Source: Streptomyces spongiae (lineage in GTDB: Bacteria > Actinomycetota > Actinomycetes > Streptomycetales > Streptomycetaceae). From it: a stretch of DNA of 64,000 nucleotides. Made by a program: the position numbers and the translations under genes. Of the stretch, positions 25,723 through 34,438 are shown piece by piece (position 1 is the first letter of the stretch; each line of letters begins with the position of its first letter). The stretch is from NCBI RefSeq assembly GCF_009377185.1, contig NZ_VJZC01000001.1, positions 1 to 64,000 of the forward strand, written 5' to 3'. The notes under the pieces are model-generated. The model made no database searches, was not told the DNA's origin, and saw only the letters and a program-made list of their open reading frames with translations.

Positions 25723-26736
25723 ATGACACCCCCGACGCAGACCTCCGGCAGCCAGCACGCCATAAGCCGCGGGGTCAGCCTCTACTCCTTCCAGGAGGAG
25801 TACTTCCTGCGCACCATGTCCGTCGAGGACTGTGTCGCCGCCGCGGCGGACATGGGAGCCCTTGGCATCGAGATCATCCCCGAGCAGTCCATTCCGGGAT
25901 ACCCCCTGCTCACGGACGAGTTCGTCACACGCTGGCACAACTGGATGCGCGTCCACGGGACTACTCCGGTCGCCACCAACGCCTTCCTCGACACCAAGCT
26001 GCACCCCGACCGCCGGCTCACCCTCGACGAGCAGACGGCCTCCGTCCGACGCGACATCGACATCGCCGTCCGGCTCGGAGCCCCGATCGTGAAGGCCACG
26101 ATCAACTTCTCGCCCGAGGTCATGGAAGCCGTCGCCCCCTACGCCGAGGAGCACGGTGTCCGGCTGCTCCTCGAAGTCCACGCCCCGTTCCACTACCGGC
26201 ACCCGTGGATCGTCGAGCACCTGGAGGTCATGGAGCGGGTCGGATCGCACGTCCTCGGCCTGATGCCCGACATGGGCATCCACGTGCGCCGGTTTCCGCG
26301 TGTGGTGAGCGACCGCGCGCTGCGCGACGGGGCACGGCCGGAGCTCGTCGACTACATCGTGCGCACCTACGACGACCGGGGCGACACCCACGCGCTGATG
26401 GACATCGTCAACTACCGCGGCGGCGGACCGGTCGAGTTCGCCCTGGCCCGGCAGGCGACCCACTACATCTGGACCGACCCCGAGGAGATGCTCGCGCACA
26501 TGCCCTTCATCGGCCACGTGCAGGCGAAGTTCTACGAGATGACCGACGACGGCGGCGAGTACAGCATCCCCTACGAGGAGATCGTCCCGGTCCTCATCGA
26601 GGGCGGCTTCGCCGGCTGCCTCTCCAGCGAGTACGAGGGCAACCGCCACATCCAGGATGCCTTTGACGTCGACAGCGTCGAGCAGGTGCGCCGGCAGCAG
26701 TCCATGCTCGCCCGCCTGCTGGGCGAGACCGCCTGA
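25723..26736 (+). CDS. C-glycoside deglycosidase alpha-subunit-like TIM barrel
   Basis: 337 residues from ATG 25723 behind GAAGGAGAGG. Xylose-isomerase-like barrel with a large insertion, starting RGVSLYSFQEEYF, the pattern seen in the alpha subunits (DgpC/CGD-alpha type). Metal ligands: Glu151 and His153 (LLEVHAP), Asp183 (LMPDMGIH), His265 (GHVQAKF), Glu303 (SSEYEG). Thirty-two bases downstream is a DUF6379 gene, the known beta subunit, and that pairing is what separates this barrel from ordinary epimerases. In the described pathway the alpha/beta complex splits the C-C bond between a 3-oxo sugar and an aromatic ring. Function rests on family plus context; a role on 3-oxo-O-glycosides is possible. 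Confidence 0.84.
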   Translation: MTPPTQTSGSQHAISRGVSLYSFQEEYFLRTMSVEDCVAAAADMGALGIEIIPEQSIPGYPLLTDEFVTRWHNWMRVHGTTPVATNAFLDTKLHPDRRLTLDEQTASVRRDIDIAVRLGAPIVKATINFSPEVMEAVAPYAEEHGVRLLLEVHAPFHYRHPWIVEHLEVMERVGSHVLGLMPDMGIHVRRFPRVVSDRALRDGARPELVDYIVRTYDDRGDTHALMDIVNYRGGGPVEFALARQATHYIWTDPEEMLAHMPFIGHVQAKFYEMTDDGGEYSIPYEEIVPVLIEGGFAGCLSSEYEGNRHIQDAFDVDSVEQVRRQQSMLARLLGETA

Positions 26737-26768
26737 CCGCCGCCCACCGCACCGCAGGGAGAAACAGC

Positions 26769-27173
26769 GTGTTCGAGAAGTACATCATCTGCGAGGCCGG
26801 CTTCCGCACCCGCCGCGACGGCCGCCCGGGCGGTGAACTCGACGTCAGGATGCCCTATTACCGGGGGCTGTTCCTGTCCATGGTCGAGGCCGTCGACCTC
26901 GTCCTCGACGACCGGCCCGTGCCCCGGGAACACACCACCCTCACCGTGCACGGGACGACCTACACCTTCGACGAGCTGCCCCATGTCACCGACGACCGCT
27001 GGGAGATGGGCGAACGCGCGGTCCTGGCCTTCGAGACCGACGAACCCCTCACGCCCGGCGAGCACGACGTCGCCGTCTCGATCCGGCTGCGGATCTCCTA
27101 CATGCCGGTGCCCGGCGGCGGCCACACCCGCGAGCGGCTCCTCCTAGCGCTGGGAGCGGGGGACGCGGCGTGA
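26769..27173 (+). CDS. DUF6379 protein, C-glycoside deglycosidase beta-subunit-like
   Basis: 134 residues from a GTG with GGGAG nine bases upstream. Small, all-beta, no catalytic motif: EKYIICEAGFRTRRDGRPGG at the start, MPYYRGLFLSMVEAVDLVLD in the middle, ISYMPVP near the end. This matches the DUF6379 family, known as the beta subunit that packs on the TIM-barrel alpha subunit of C-glycoside deglycosidases and helps form the active site. Its tight spacing behind the barrel gene supports a complex. Usual beta subunits are of similar length, so it appears complete. Confidence 0.86.
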   Translation: MFEKYIICEAGFRTRRDGRPGGELDVRMPYYRGLFLSMVEAVDLVLDDRPVPREHTTLTVHGTTYTFDELPHVTDDRWEMGERAVLAFETDEPLTPGEHDVAVSIRLRISYMPVPGGGHTRERLLLALGAGDAA

Positions 27174-27435
27174 TGAAGAACAGCGTCCGGATCTGGCCCT
27201 GGCCCCCTTCGAGGCCGCCTTCGGCTTCCTGGACGGCTACCGCCGGAGCCGCGAGGACGAGCCGCCGCACGCGGCGATCTCCGGCAAGGGAGTTCGACGA
27301 CGACCCGCGCGACGGGTACGGGACGCCCTCACAGAAGTCCCAAGTCGCAGCTCACTGATCCTGACCCTGGCTCTGGATCTTCGGAAGTCCCTCTCATCCC
27401 GAGGGTGGGCCTGCCGCCCACCGCAGGAGGTGCAT
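27174..27435 (+). other. possible gene remnant, then the leader of the esterase gene
   Basis: After the DUF6379 stop one frame reads LALAPFEAAFGFLDGYRRSR and continues with EDEPPHAAISGKG, which has protein-like composition but no start and no end in frame. It may be the tail of a lost gene. I do not recognise it. From 27310 on I see no coding sequence until AGGAGG at 27425-27430. Confidence 0.3.
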
Positions 27436-29073
27436 GTGTTGTCTACACGTTTCCGCTCAAGAAGCAGTCGGCTCAGTGTGATGGGTCTCGTCGCCTGCCT
27501 GGTCGCTCTGGTCGCGTTCGTCACGCCGTCGATGGTGTCCGCGTTGCCTCGGCACAGTGCTCCCACCCTGGTCAAGACCCACGACGGCTGGGTCCGTGGA
27601 GTCGCCGTCGCCGAGGCGGACAAGTTCCTCGGTATCCCGTACGCCGCACCGCCCACGGGGGAGCGCCGCTGGCGGCCGCCGGCCGCCCCGGCCTCGTGGC
27701 AGGGCGTCCGTAAGGCGACCACCGATGCCCCGGCCTGCGCCCAGCCTGCCGGCGGGCTGCTCCCCGGAGAGTCGAGTGCGGCCGAGGACTGCTTGTACCT
27801 CAGCGTCTACCGGCCCGCCCACGTCGCCGGGAAACGGCTGCCGGTGCTCTTCTGGATCCACGGCGGCGGTTACGGTTCCGGAGCGGGCCGGCTGTACGAC
27901 GGCAGTGCACTCGCCGCGAAGAACGACGCGATCGTGGTGAGCATCAACTACCGGGTCAACGCGTTCGGCTTCCTGGCCCTGGAGTCCCTCGACGACGAAC
28001 AGGGGAACTCCGGGAACTACGGGTTCCTCGACCAACTGGCCGCGCTGCGCTGGGTCAACAAGAACATCGCGGCGTTCGGCGGTGACCCGCGGCGCGTCAC
28101 GATCGACGGCCAGTCGGCCGGCGCCTTCTCCGTCTGCAACATGCTGGCCGCACCGGCCGCCAAGGGACTGTTCAGCGCGGCCATCATGCAGAGTGGGGGC
28201 ACATGCCCCACCGCGTCGAAGGCATCGTACGAGGCCGGCATGAAGGCGATCGTCAAGGAGGCCGGCTGCCCCGACAGCGATGCCAAGGCCCAACTGGCCT
28301 GCATGCGGCACAAATCCGTCGCCGAACTGATCGAAGCGATGGAGAAGGCACCGCTGACTGAATCCTGGAGCCCCGTGGTCGGCGGAAACGCTCTGCCGAC
28401 CGAGCCGCTGGAAGCTGTCAAGTCGGGCCGATGGAACAAGGTGCCGGTCCTGATGGGCACCACCCGGGACGAGGCACGGGCGATGCTGCACTTCATCGGC
28501 CAGTCGTTCCCGCAGACCGAAGAGGCGTACCAGGAAGTGATCCGCTCCTTCTTCGGGGACCAGGCAGACAAGATCCTCGAGGAATACCCGGCCGCCGACT
28601 ACACCGACCCCGCCTACGCCACGGCCGCGGTCCTGACCGACAGCGGCACACCCGGCGGTTTGGGCGGCTGCGGTCAGCTGGCCGCAGCGGACGTCTTCGC
28701 TGCGCACACCGACACCTACTTCTACGAGTTGTACGACCCGAACGCGCCACCGCTTACAGATCCCCCGGCGCCCAAGGGCTTCCAGATGGGCTCGGCGCAC
28801 AGCGCGGACCTCGCCTACGTGTTCCAGGACGGCTTCGCCCAGCAGGCAGCACCGTTCACCCAGTCGCAGAGGGCGTTGTCCGACAAGATCATGCGGTACT
28901 GGGCGAACTTCGCCAGGCAGGGCAGCCCCAACCGCCACGGCGAGGCCGTCTGGCCGAAGTACCGGGGCGGCGGGAACGGCATCGTGCAGCTGAGCCCGGG
29001 CAACGTCTCGGTCATGCCCGACTACGAGGCTGAACACCACTGCTCCTTCTGGCGCTCTTTGGAAGGGGCGTAG
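27436..29073 (+). CDS. secreted type-B carboxylesterase
   Basis: 545 residues from GTG 27436 (a TTG at 27439 is equally possible); AGGAGG stands five to eight bases upstream. Signal peptide: arginine-rich N-tail, hydrophobic core VACLVALVAFV, cleavage near SALPR. Then the carboxylesterase fold: DKFLGIPYAAPP, AEDCLYLSVYRP, the oxyanion FWIHGGGYGSG, and the nucleophile in DGQSAGAF (Ser227). Cysteines near both elbows agree with secretion. It hydrolyses esters outside the cell; acylated plant glycosides would be sensible substrates next to the glycoside locus, but that is a guess. It has no copy of the TetR operator. Confidence 0.93.
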   Translation: MLSTRFRSRSSRLSVMGLVACLVALVAFVTPSMVSALPRHSAPTLVKTHDGWVRGVAVAEADKFLGIPYAAPPTGERRWRPPAAPASWQGVRKATTDAPACAQPAGGLLPGESSAAEDCLYLSVYRPAHVAGKRLPVLFWIHGGGYGSGAGRLYDGSALAAKNDAIVVSINYRVNAFGFLALESLDDEQGNSGNYGFLDQLAALRWVNKNIAAFGGDPRRVTIDGQSAGAFSVCNMLAAPAAKGLFSAAIMQSGGTCPTASKASYEAGMKAIVKEAGCPDSDAKAQLACMRHKSVAELIEAMEKAPLTESWSPVVGGNALPTEPLEAVKSGRWNKVPVLMGTTRDEARAMLHFIGQSFPQTEEAYQEVIRSFFGDQADKILEEYPAADYTDPAYATAAVLTDSGTPGGLGGCGQLAAADVFAAHTDTYFYELYDPNAPPLTDPPAPKGFQMGSAHSADLAYVFQDGFAQQAAPFTQSQRALSDKIMRYWANFARQGSPNRHGEAVWPKYRGGGNGIVQLSPGNVSVMPDYEAEHHCSFWRSLEGA

Positions 29074-29078
29074 CCGGC

Positions 29079-29130
29079 CGGGAGCCCGCACGGCGACGCG
29101 CGGGCTCCCGCCCGGTCCGGCGGCCGGACC
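29079..29130. terminator. double hairpin between convergent esterase and M61 peptidase genes
   Basis: First stem 11 bp (29079-29089 with 29100-29110); second stem 7 bp (29114-29120 with 29124-29130). They lie between two converging genes and can stop both. Confidence 0.8.
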
Positions 29131-29180
29131 GTCCGCATCAGCGCTCCAGCGTTCCCTCACCAACCTGTGTATTCAAAACC

Positions 29181-30803
29181 TCAGCTGAGAGCCCCCTTCT
29201 GCCAGACCATGCCCTTCACTTGCTTGCCCAGCGGCTCGTACGTGACGTCGACGAGGTCGCTTCCCCTCCGGAGGGTGAGGGATATGTCCGTCAACCTCCC
29301 TGCGTTGATCCTCTCCGGCGGCGGGGCGTGCACGATGGTGTCGCCTTCGCGTACGCCGGCCTTCGCCGCAGGACCGCCGTCGACGATGCCGGACACGATG
29401 CCGGCCTTGAAGCTGGTGTAGTCGAAGCCGACGTCCAGCTGGTGGATCTTGACCTCGCCGGCCTGGAACTGCGGCCTCAGGCATTCGAGGTCAGGGAAGA
29501 TCCACTGCCCGGACATCATGGCCTCGTGTGCTGTTCGAGCGGCATCCCCCAGTTCCTCGCCCATGAGCTCCAGCCAGTCGTCGAGGGTGGCCTTCTGGCC
29601 CGCGCGCTCACGTTCCAGAAGAGCCAGAACCACGTCGTCGAGGCTCCGCTTCCCGTGCGTGGCTTGCCGAATGCGGTGGTCCATGTCGATCAGGTGGAAC
29701 AGCCCGCGGCCGTACGGCACCCTCTGGGCGCGCCAGTCCTTCCAGTAGAGCTCGGCGGCTTCTGCCGAGGTGAGGGTCTGCAGCGGGTTCCCGTAGTAGC
29801 CCCGGGCTCGCTGGTTGAGTGAGTCGAGGAAGGCCTCATCGCTGATCAGGCCGGCTCGGTGCGGGAGGAAGAGCGAGTAGTACTCGGCGACTCCCTCGTT
29901 GTACCAACTCACCCGACTGGGATCTTCCCATCCGTCCAACAGCGGCCAGTTGTGGACCGTTTCGTGGGCAAGCAGTCGCGTGAGCTCCTCGATCGTGTGT
30001 GTCTCGGAGTCGCTCCATCCGAACATGTAGCCGCGTGAGCCGGGAAGGAGGCTTCCGCCGAGGCCGCGGTACGGATGCTTCCGGACGAACACGCGGAAGC
30101 CGGGGGCCGGTTCGCGGAAGAACCGGCACATCTCCTCGTACAGGATCTGGCTCTGTCGGCCGATCAGGGCTGCGTCGAACGTCGGCGGGGAGAGCCAGAA
30201 CATGCCGAAGGTCGGGTGCGGCTCCGGCGGGTGGGAATGCAGGACACCGGCCATGAAGAAGGTGTAGGTGACGGATTCCAGGGTGGTGGTGCGGCGTACG
30301 GTTCCCTCACCGTGGCTGCTGACCCCGCGGGCTTCTGAGGGGAGTTCCTTGAGGTCCCAGCGCACCTCGGTGTCGAAGGTCGCCTCCAGTTCGGGCAGGG
30401 CGAGGAAGCTGATGCCGGCGCCGCTGATGCCCGCGCCCTCGGCGCGCAGGTCGAAGAGAGGGCCGTTGGCGGTGGTGGCATCGACGATGCGTACGGGCGC
30501 GACGTAGTCCACCGTCACATCGCCTCGGGTGTCCCTCTGCACGGTCCAGCGCCGGTAGGTGAAGGAGGGCGTGGGGTCGTCCATGGTGTGCGTGAGCGGA
30601 ATGACCCCGAGGTCGTCGGTGGCGCGGATGCCGTCGGAGGCGACCTTGGCCGCCTCCACCCCGAAGAGGACTTCGGGGAGCCTGCACAGGGCCTGGCCGG
30701 CTGCGAGCCGGAGTCCGCCGAGTATGTAGGTGACCCGCACGCCGGATGCCTCGTTCCCGGCCAGGCACGGTGTGAGAGTCACCCGGAGGGTGGGACGGCT
30801 CAT
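29181..30803 (-). CDS. M61-family metallopeptidase with C-terminal PDZ domain
   Basis: 540 residues from ATG 30803 with GAAAGG upstream. Gluzincin motif HETVHNW (His280, Glu281, His284) and the third ligand in NEGVAEYY (Glu303). The last ~100 residues (from about 440) form a PDZ-like domain with GIVSGIVDGGPAAKAGVREGD. M61 enzymes are glycyl aminopeptidase-like. There is no signal peptide, so it should work in the cytoplasm on imported peptides. It is the last gene of the nine-gene operon, five bases after the M20 stop. Confidence 0.88.
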   Translation of the reverse strand: MSRPTLRVTLTPCLAGNEASGVRVTYILGGLRLAAGQALCRLPEVLFGVEAAKVASDGIRATDDLGVIPLTHTMDDPTPSFTYRRWTVQRDTRGDVTVDYVAPVRIVDATTANGPLFDLRAEGAGISGAGISFLALPELEATFDTEVRWDLKELPSEARGVSSHGEGTVRRTTTLESVTYTFFMAGVLHSHPPEPHPTFGMFWLSPPTFDAALIGRQSQILYEEMCRFFREPAPGFRVFVRKHPYRGLGGSLLPGSRGYMFGWSDSETHTIEELTRLLAHETVHNWPLLDGWEDPSRVSWYNEGVAEYYSLFLPHRAGLISDEAFLDSLNQRARGYYGNPLQTLTSAEAAELYWKDWRAQRVPYGRGLFHLIDMDHRIRQATHGKRSLDDVVLALLERERAGQKATLDDWLELMGEELGDAARTAHEAMMSGQWIFPDLECLRPQFQAGEVKIHQLDVGFDYTSFKAGIVSGIVDGGPAAKAGVREGDTIVHAPPPERINAGRLTDISLTLRRGSDLVDVTYEPLGKQVKGMVWQKGALS

Positions 30804-30808
30804 GGGGA

Positions 30809-32062
30809 TCACCTTTCGTCCGGCGCACCGAGCCACGCCGTCGCGGCTACGACGAGCGCTTGAATGCCGGTGTGCAGGGTGGGCTCGACTACGGGCGCGA
30901 AGTGCGGGGAGTGGTTGGTCGGCAGACTGTCCTGTCTGCCTTCCTCGACGGCGGCGGCGAAGTCGGCCGGGTCGAGTCCGCCGAGGAACCAGAAGACGGT
31001 GGGAGCCTTGCAGGCAGCGCCGAAGACACCGACGTCCTCGCTGCCCGTGACGGGAGGCATCACGGTGATGCACTGCTCACCGAAGTGCGACGTGAGAGAC
31101 GCGATCGTGAGGGCGGTGGCATCGGGGTCGTTCTCGGTCACCGGTGCCGCGATGTTCCACGTCACCTCCGGGGGCCGGGGTGCCGCGCTGGCGTCGGCTT
31201 CACTGCGGATGATGCGTTCGATGGCCCGGCGTATGGTCGTTCGCGTGCTGGTGGAGAAGCTCCGGACGCTGATTCCCAGCTCGGCGGTGTCCGGGATGAT
31301 GTTGTCCTTGGTTCCTGCGGCGAGCCGTCCGACCGTCACCACCGCGGTCTCGGAAGCGGCGATCTCGCGCGAGACCACGCCCTGCAGCCGGGTGACGATG
31401 TGCGCCGCCATCAGAACGGGGTCGACCGTGGTCTCCGGGCGGGATCCATGTCCGCCACGGCCGTGCAGGACGACTTGCGCCGCGTCCATGGCCGCCATGA
31501 TGGCGCCGGACCCGTAGCCGATGGTTCCGGCCGGGGCGGGAATGACATGTTGTCCGAGCACGACGTCCGGTGTGGGGAAGCGGTCGAAGAGGCCGTCGTC
31601 CACCATGTTCTGTGCGCCGCAGGCGAGTTCCTCTGCCGGCTGGAACACCAGCATCAGGGTGCCTGACCAGGCGTCGGTGGCTTGGGCGAGCAGGGTCGCC
31701 GCGCCGATCAGGCACGTGATGTGCATGTCGTGGCCGCAGGCGTGCATCACCGCCGTTTCCAGCCCGTCGAGCCCTGTCGCCCGCACGGTGGAGGCGTAGG
31801 GCAGCCCGGTCTTCTCCAACAGGGGGAGGGCGTCGAGTTCTGATCTCAGCATCACGACGGGGCCCTCGCCGCGCCGGAGTATGCCCACGACGCCTGTCCC
31901 GCCCACATGCTCGGTGACTTCGTAGTCCAGCATGCGCAGCCTTAGGGCCACGCGCTCGGCGGTGCGGTGTTCCTGCAAGGGCAGTTCGGGATTCTGGTGC
32001 AGGTCCTGGTACAGGACCTGCAGATTCTTGACGAGTTGGGGGTGGAGACAGGGAGCGGTCAT
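30809..32062 (-). CDS. M20-family amidohydrolase / aminoacyl hydrolase
   Basis: 417 residues. Dinuclear zinc motifs of the M20D group: SELDALPLLE (metal block replaced Asp77 region), MHACGHDMH (106-114), FQPAEELACGA with the catalytic base Glu, and a C-terminal TNHSPHFAP. The dimerisation domain block HGRGGHGSRPE is present. Relatives cleave N-acyl or amino-acid conjugates (hippurate, indole-acetyl amino acids, aminobenzoyl-glutamate). It overlaps the upstream amidohydrolase by four bases. Confidence 0.92.
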   Translation of the reverse strand: MTAPCLHPQLVKNLQVLYQDLHQNPELPLQEHRTAERVALRLRMLDYEVTEHVGGTGVVGILRRGEGPVVMLRSELDALPLLEKTGLPYASTVRATGLDGLETAVMHACGHDMHITCLIGAATLLAQATDAWSGTLMLVFQPAEELACGAQNMVDDGLFDRFPTPDVVLGQHVIPAPAGTIGYGSGAIMAAMDAAQVVLHGRGGHGSRPETTVDPVLMAAHIVTRLQGVVSREIAASETAVVTVGRLAAGTKDNIIPDTAELGISVRSFSTSTRTTIRRAIERIIRSEADASAAPRPPEVTWNIAAPVTENDPDATALTIASLTSHFGEQCITVMPPVTGSEDVGVFGAACKAPTVFWFLGGLDPADFAAAVEEGRQDSLPTNHSPHFAPVVEPTLHTGIQALVVAATAWLGAPDER

Positions 32063-34041
32063 GCGCCGTCCCCCTGAATGACGGTCGGCGGCGTACTGAA
32101 GGGCCTGATCCCGAGTTCCGTGTAGATCTCGTGCGGGTAGTAGACGTCCCCGTTCTTGACGACCATGCGGACGTCGCGGACCACGCTGATGTCCTCAAGG
32201 GGGTCGCCGTCCAGCAGCACGAAGGAGGCGTTCCTGCCGGGTTCGACGCGGCCGTGGTTGTGTCCCAGGCCGAGGTGATCGGCACAGTCGCGGGTGGCGA
32301 TGCGCAGCACTTCCGCGGCCGTGAGCCCGGCCTCCACAAAGAGTTCGAGCTCGCGGTGGACGGTGAAGCCGGTGGAGTCGTCGGTTCCGGGCCACAGGGC
32401 GATGCCGTGATCGTGCAGGAGCTTCAGCACCTTGAGGACCACGGGGAAGGAGGCGTCGTACGCGCTCAGGTCGTCCTCGCTGGTGAAGGGGACGTAGGTG
32501 CGCTTGCGCTGACGCTGGTAACCGGCGGGCATGTGGCTCAGGAAGGGAGCGTCGGCCGACAGGACCGTCCGGGCGCGGCTGAGCATGAGCCGTTCGACGA
32601 TGACGGCCGTGGTGTCGAGGCCGATGTTCCTCTCCCGCATCAGTTTCAGGGTGTGCCGGACCGCGTCACAGTCCAGGTCGAGGTCCTTGGCGCGGGTCAT
32701 GGCGGTGAGCCTGAGCGGTGTGCGGGTGTCCTCTCCCTCGTCCAGGAGCCAGCCCAGCATGAGCTGGTTGACGTGTGTGATCTCGTCATAGCCCGCCTCG
32801 ATCATCCGGTCGGGAGTGGTGAAGGCCGGGATGTGACCCACGGCCCGCAGACCCAGGCGGTGTGCCTCCGCTGTCAGCGTCGGCACCCAGTCGGGATTCA
32901 TGGAGTTGTAGATCTTGATCTGGTGGTAGCCGCGTGCGGCGTACCAGCGGACCGCGTCCAGGGCCTCATCGAGGGTCTCGGGGATGAACCCGAACAGTGC
33001 GGAGTGCGGGCTGCGGCCCTCGATGAACCCCGAGGGCACGACGGTGGGTCCGGCGATGGTGCCCGCGTCCCAACTGGCGGTCAACGACAGCAGTGCCTCG
33101 TTGGCGTTGCCCATGTCACGGACGGTCGTGACACCTGCTGCGAGATAGAACAGGCCGTCGATCGGCCGCACATGGGCGTGCATGTCGTGCAGCCCGGCCA
33201 CAAGGGTGCCCCCCGCGCCGTCGATGACGACTTCCCCGGCGACCGCCACGCTCTCCTCGTCCGGTGCCATGCCGGTGATCCGTCCGCGGAACATGGTGAC
33301 CGACATGGGTTCGGTGAGGGTCAGGCGGTCAGGGTCGAAGACGCGGACGGCGCGGATGCGGACCGGCGCGTCGAACCGGTGGCGGATCCGCTCTTGCACC
33401 TGGTGCAGGTAGGCACGCGTGAGAGTGCCTTCCAGCTTCGCCAGCGCGGGGTACTGCTGCTCGAAGGGGGCACGGACCAGGTCGCTGCCCATGGCGAGAC
33501 AGGCGATCAGTTCGCCTTCGGCGTCGGTGATGACGTATTCCGGCGTCAGGGCGATGCCCCTGACGACATGGACATCGACGGGCACGGGCCCCTCAGGACC
33601 GTCGAGCTGCGTGCTGTGCAGCAGATCAGCCCGCACATGGCCGTGGGGCAGCGCCTCCACCGAACCGCCCGCGGCCAGCGCCGCCCGGCTTGCTATCCAG
33701 GTGCTGTAGGGGCTTGAGTCCGCCGGAAGGTACAGCCTGGGTGTGCCGGAGTGCTCGCCGGTCTCGGCCTGGCTCGACCACCTCTGGGTGAGGCCGTCGG
33801 TGGCGAAGCGTTCCTGTACCTGACCACCCATCAGGGAGGTACCCTCCACCGTCCACTGGTGTGGCAGCTGCCCTTCGCCGCCGACGGAGATCCGTTCGTG
33901 CAGTTTGGCCCCGCGGCCGTTGTTGGACACGGCGAAGTCGGTGCGGAGTTCGCCGTCGGGGTGGTGTGTCACGACGAGTTCGCCGCACCGCTCTCCCGCC
34001 CCGAAGTAGGTGAACCGTTCGGTGTGGCCGGCAGCCGGCAT
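32059..34041 (-). CDS. amidohydrolase-superfamily enzyme with long N-terminal domain
   Basis: 660 residues. The metal-dependent hydrolase part runs from about 230: a beta-sandwich entry, GLHDMHAHV with His288 and His290, QIKIYNS with the bridging Lys, VGHIPAF with the next His, and GTDDSTG with the Asp. Residues 1-230 do not belong to the usual fold; they contain repeated beta-like strands and no motif I know. Relatives include imidazolonepropionase- and prolidase-like dipeptidases. Position in a peptide-uptake operon favours a peptidase or deacylase role. ATG overlaps the RidA stop. Confidence 0.87.
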   Translation of the reverse strand: MPAAGHTERFTYFGAGERCGELVVTHHPDGELRTDFAVSNNGRGAKLHERISVGGEGQLPHQWTVEGTSLMGGQVQERFATDGLTQRWSSQAETGEHSGTPRLYLPADSSPYSTWIASRAALAAGGSVEALPHGHVRADLLHSTQLDGPEGPVPVDVHVVRGIALTPEYVITDAEGELIACLAMGSDLVRAPFEQQYPALAKLEGTLTRAYLHQVQERIRHRFDAPVRIRAVRVFDPDRLTLTEPMSVTMFRGRITGMAPDEESVAVAGEVVIDGAGGTLVAGLHDMHAHVRPIDGLFYLAAGVTTVRDMGNANEALLSLTASWDAGTIAGPTVVPSGFIEGRSPHSALFGFIPETLDEALDAVRWYAARGYHQIKIYNSMNPDWVPTLTAEAHRLGLRAVGHIPAFTTPDRMIEAGYDEITHVNQLMLGWLLDEGEDTRTPLRLTAMTRAKDLDLDCDAVRHTLKLMRERNIGLDTTAVIVERLMLSRARTVLSADAPFLSHMPAGYQRQRKRTYVPFTSEDDLSAYDASFPVVLKVLKLLHDHGIALWPGTDDSTGFTVHRELELFVEAGLTAAEVLRIATRDCADHLGLGHNHGRVEPGRNASFVLLDGDPLEDISVVRDVRMVVKNGDVYYPHEIYTELGIRPFSTPPTVIQGDGA

Positions 34042-34427
34042 CAGGCGGTGTCCTCACGGACGGCGACGCAGGTGACCTCGACGTTGGCTCCGGCGGGCAG
34101 CTCGGCCACGCCCACCACGGCTCGGGCAGGGGCGGATTCCGGCTCGAAGCAGGTGGAGTAGATCTCGTTGAACGTGGGCCAGTCGGAGACGTCACGCAGG
34201 TAGGCGGTGACGCTGACGATGTCCGACATGCTGTACCCGGCCTCACCGATGACGGCTTCGAGGTTCTTCATGGTCTGCCGGATCTCTGCTTCCTTGCCTC
34301 CTTCCACCAGCTGGGCTGTGCCGGGGAGAAAACCGCCGGTACCGGCCACGTAGCAGTGGTTGCCGACGATGACCGCCTGCGAGTAGGGGCCGAGCGAGGA
34401 ACCGTTCTGGATGATCCGCTTGGACAC
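34041..34427 (-). CDS. Rid-family (RidA/YjgF) protein
   Basis: 128 residues from GTG 34427 behind GAAAGG. Typical trimeric Rid fold: GSSLGPYSQAVIVGNHCYVAGTG in pieces, GEAGYSMSDIVSVTAYL, and PARAVVGVAELPAGANVEV. The arginine of the R-AxxVxVA.LP block is kept (ARAVVGVAELP), so enamine/imine deaminase activity is plausible. Such proteins clear 2-aminoacrylate and similar intermediates made by PLP enzymes; the class V PLP gene lies 11 bases upstream. Confidence 0.93.
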   Translation of the reverse strand: MSKRIIQNGSSLGPYSQAVIVGNHCYVAGTGGFLPGTAQLVEGGKEAEIRQTMKNLEAVIGEAGYSMSDIVSVTAYLRDVSDWPTFNEIYSTCFEPESAPARAVVGVAELPAGANVEVTCVAVREDTA

Positions 34428-34438
34428 TGTCGTCCCTT

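Noticed and set aside
32131..33717. 528-codon plus-strand frame over the amidohydrolase gene
   Set aside because: Antisense to an enzyme with intact metal-binding motifs; no motifs of its own.
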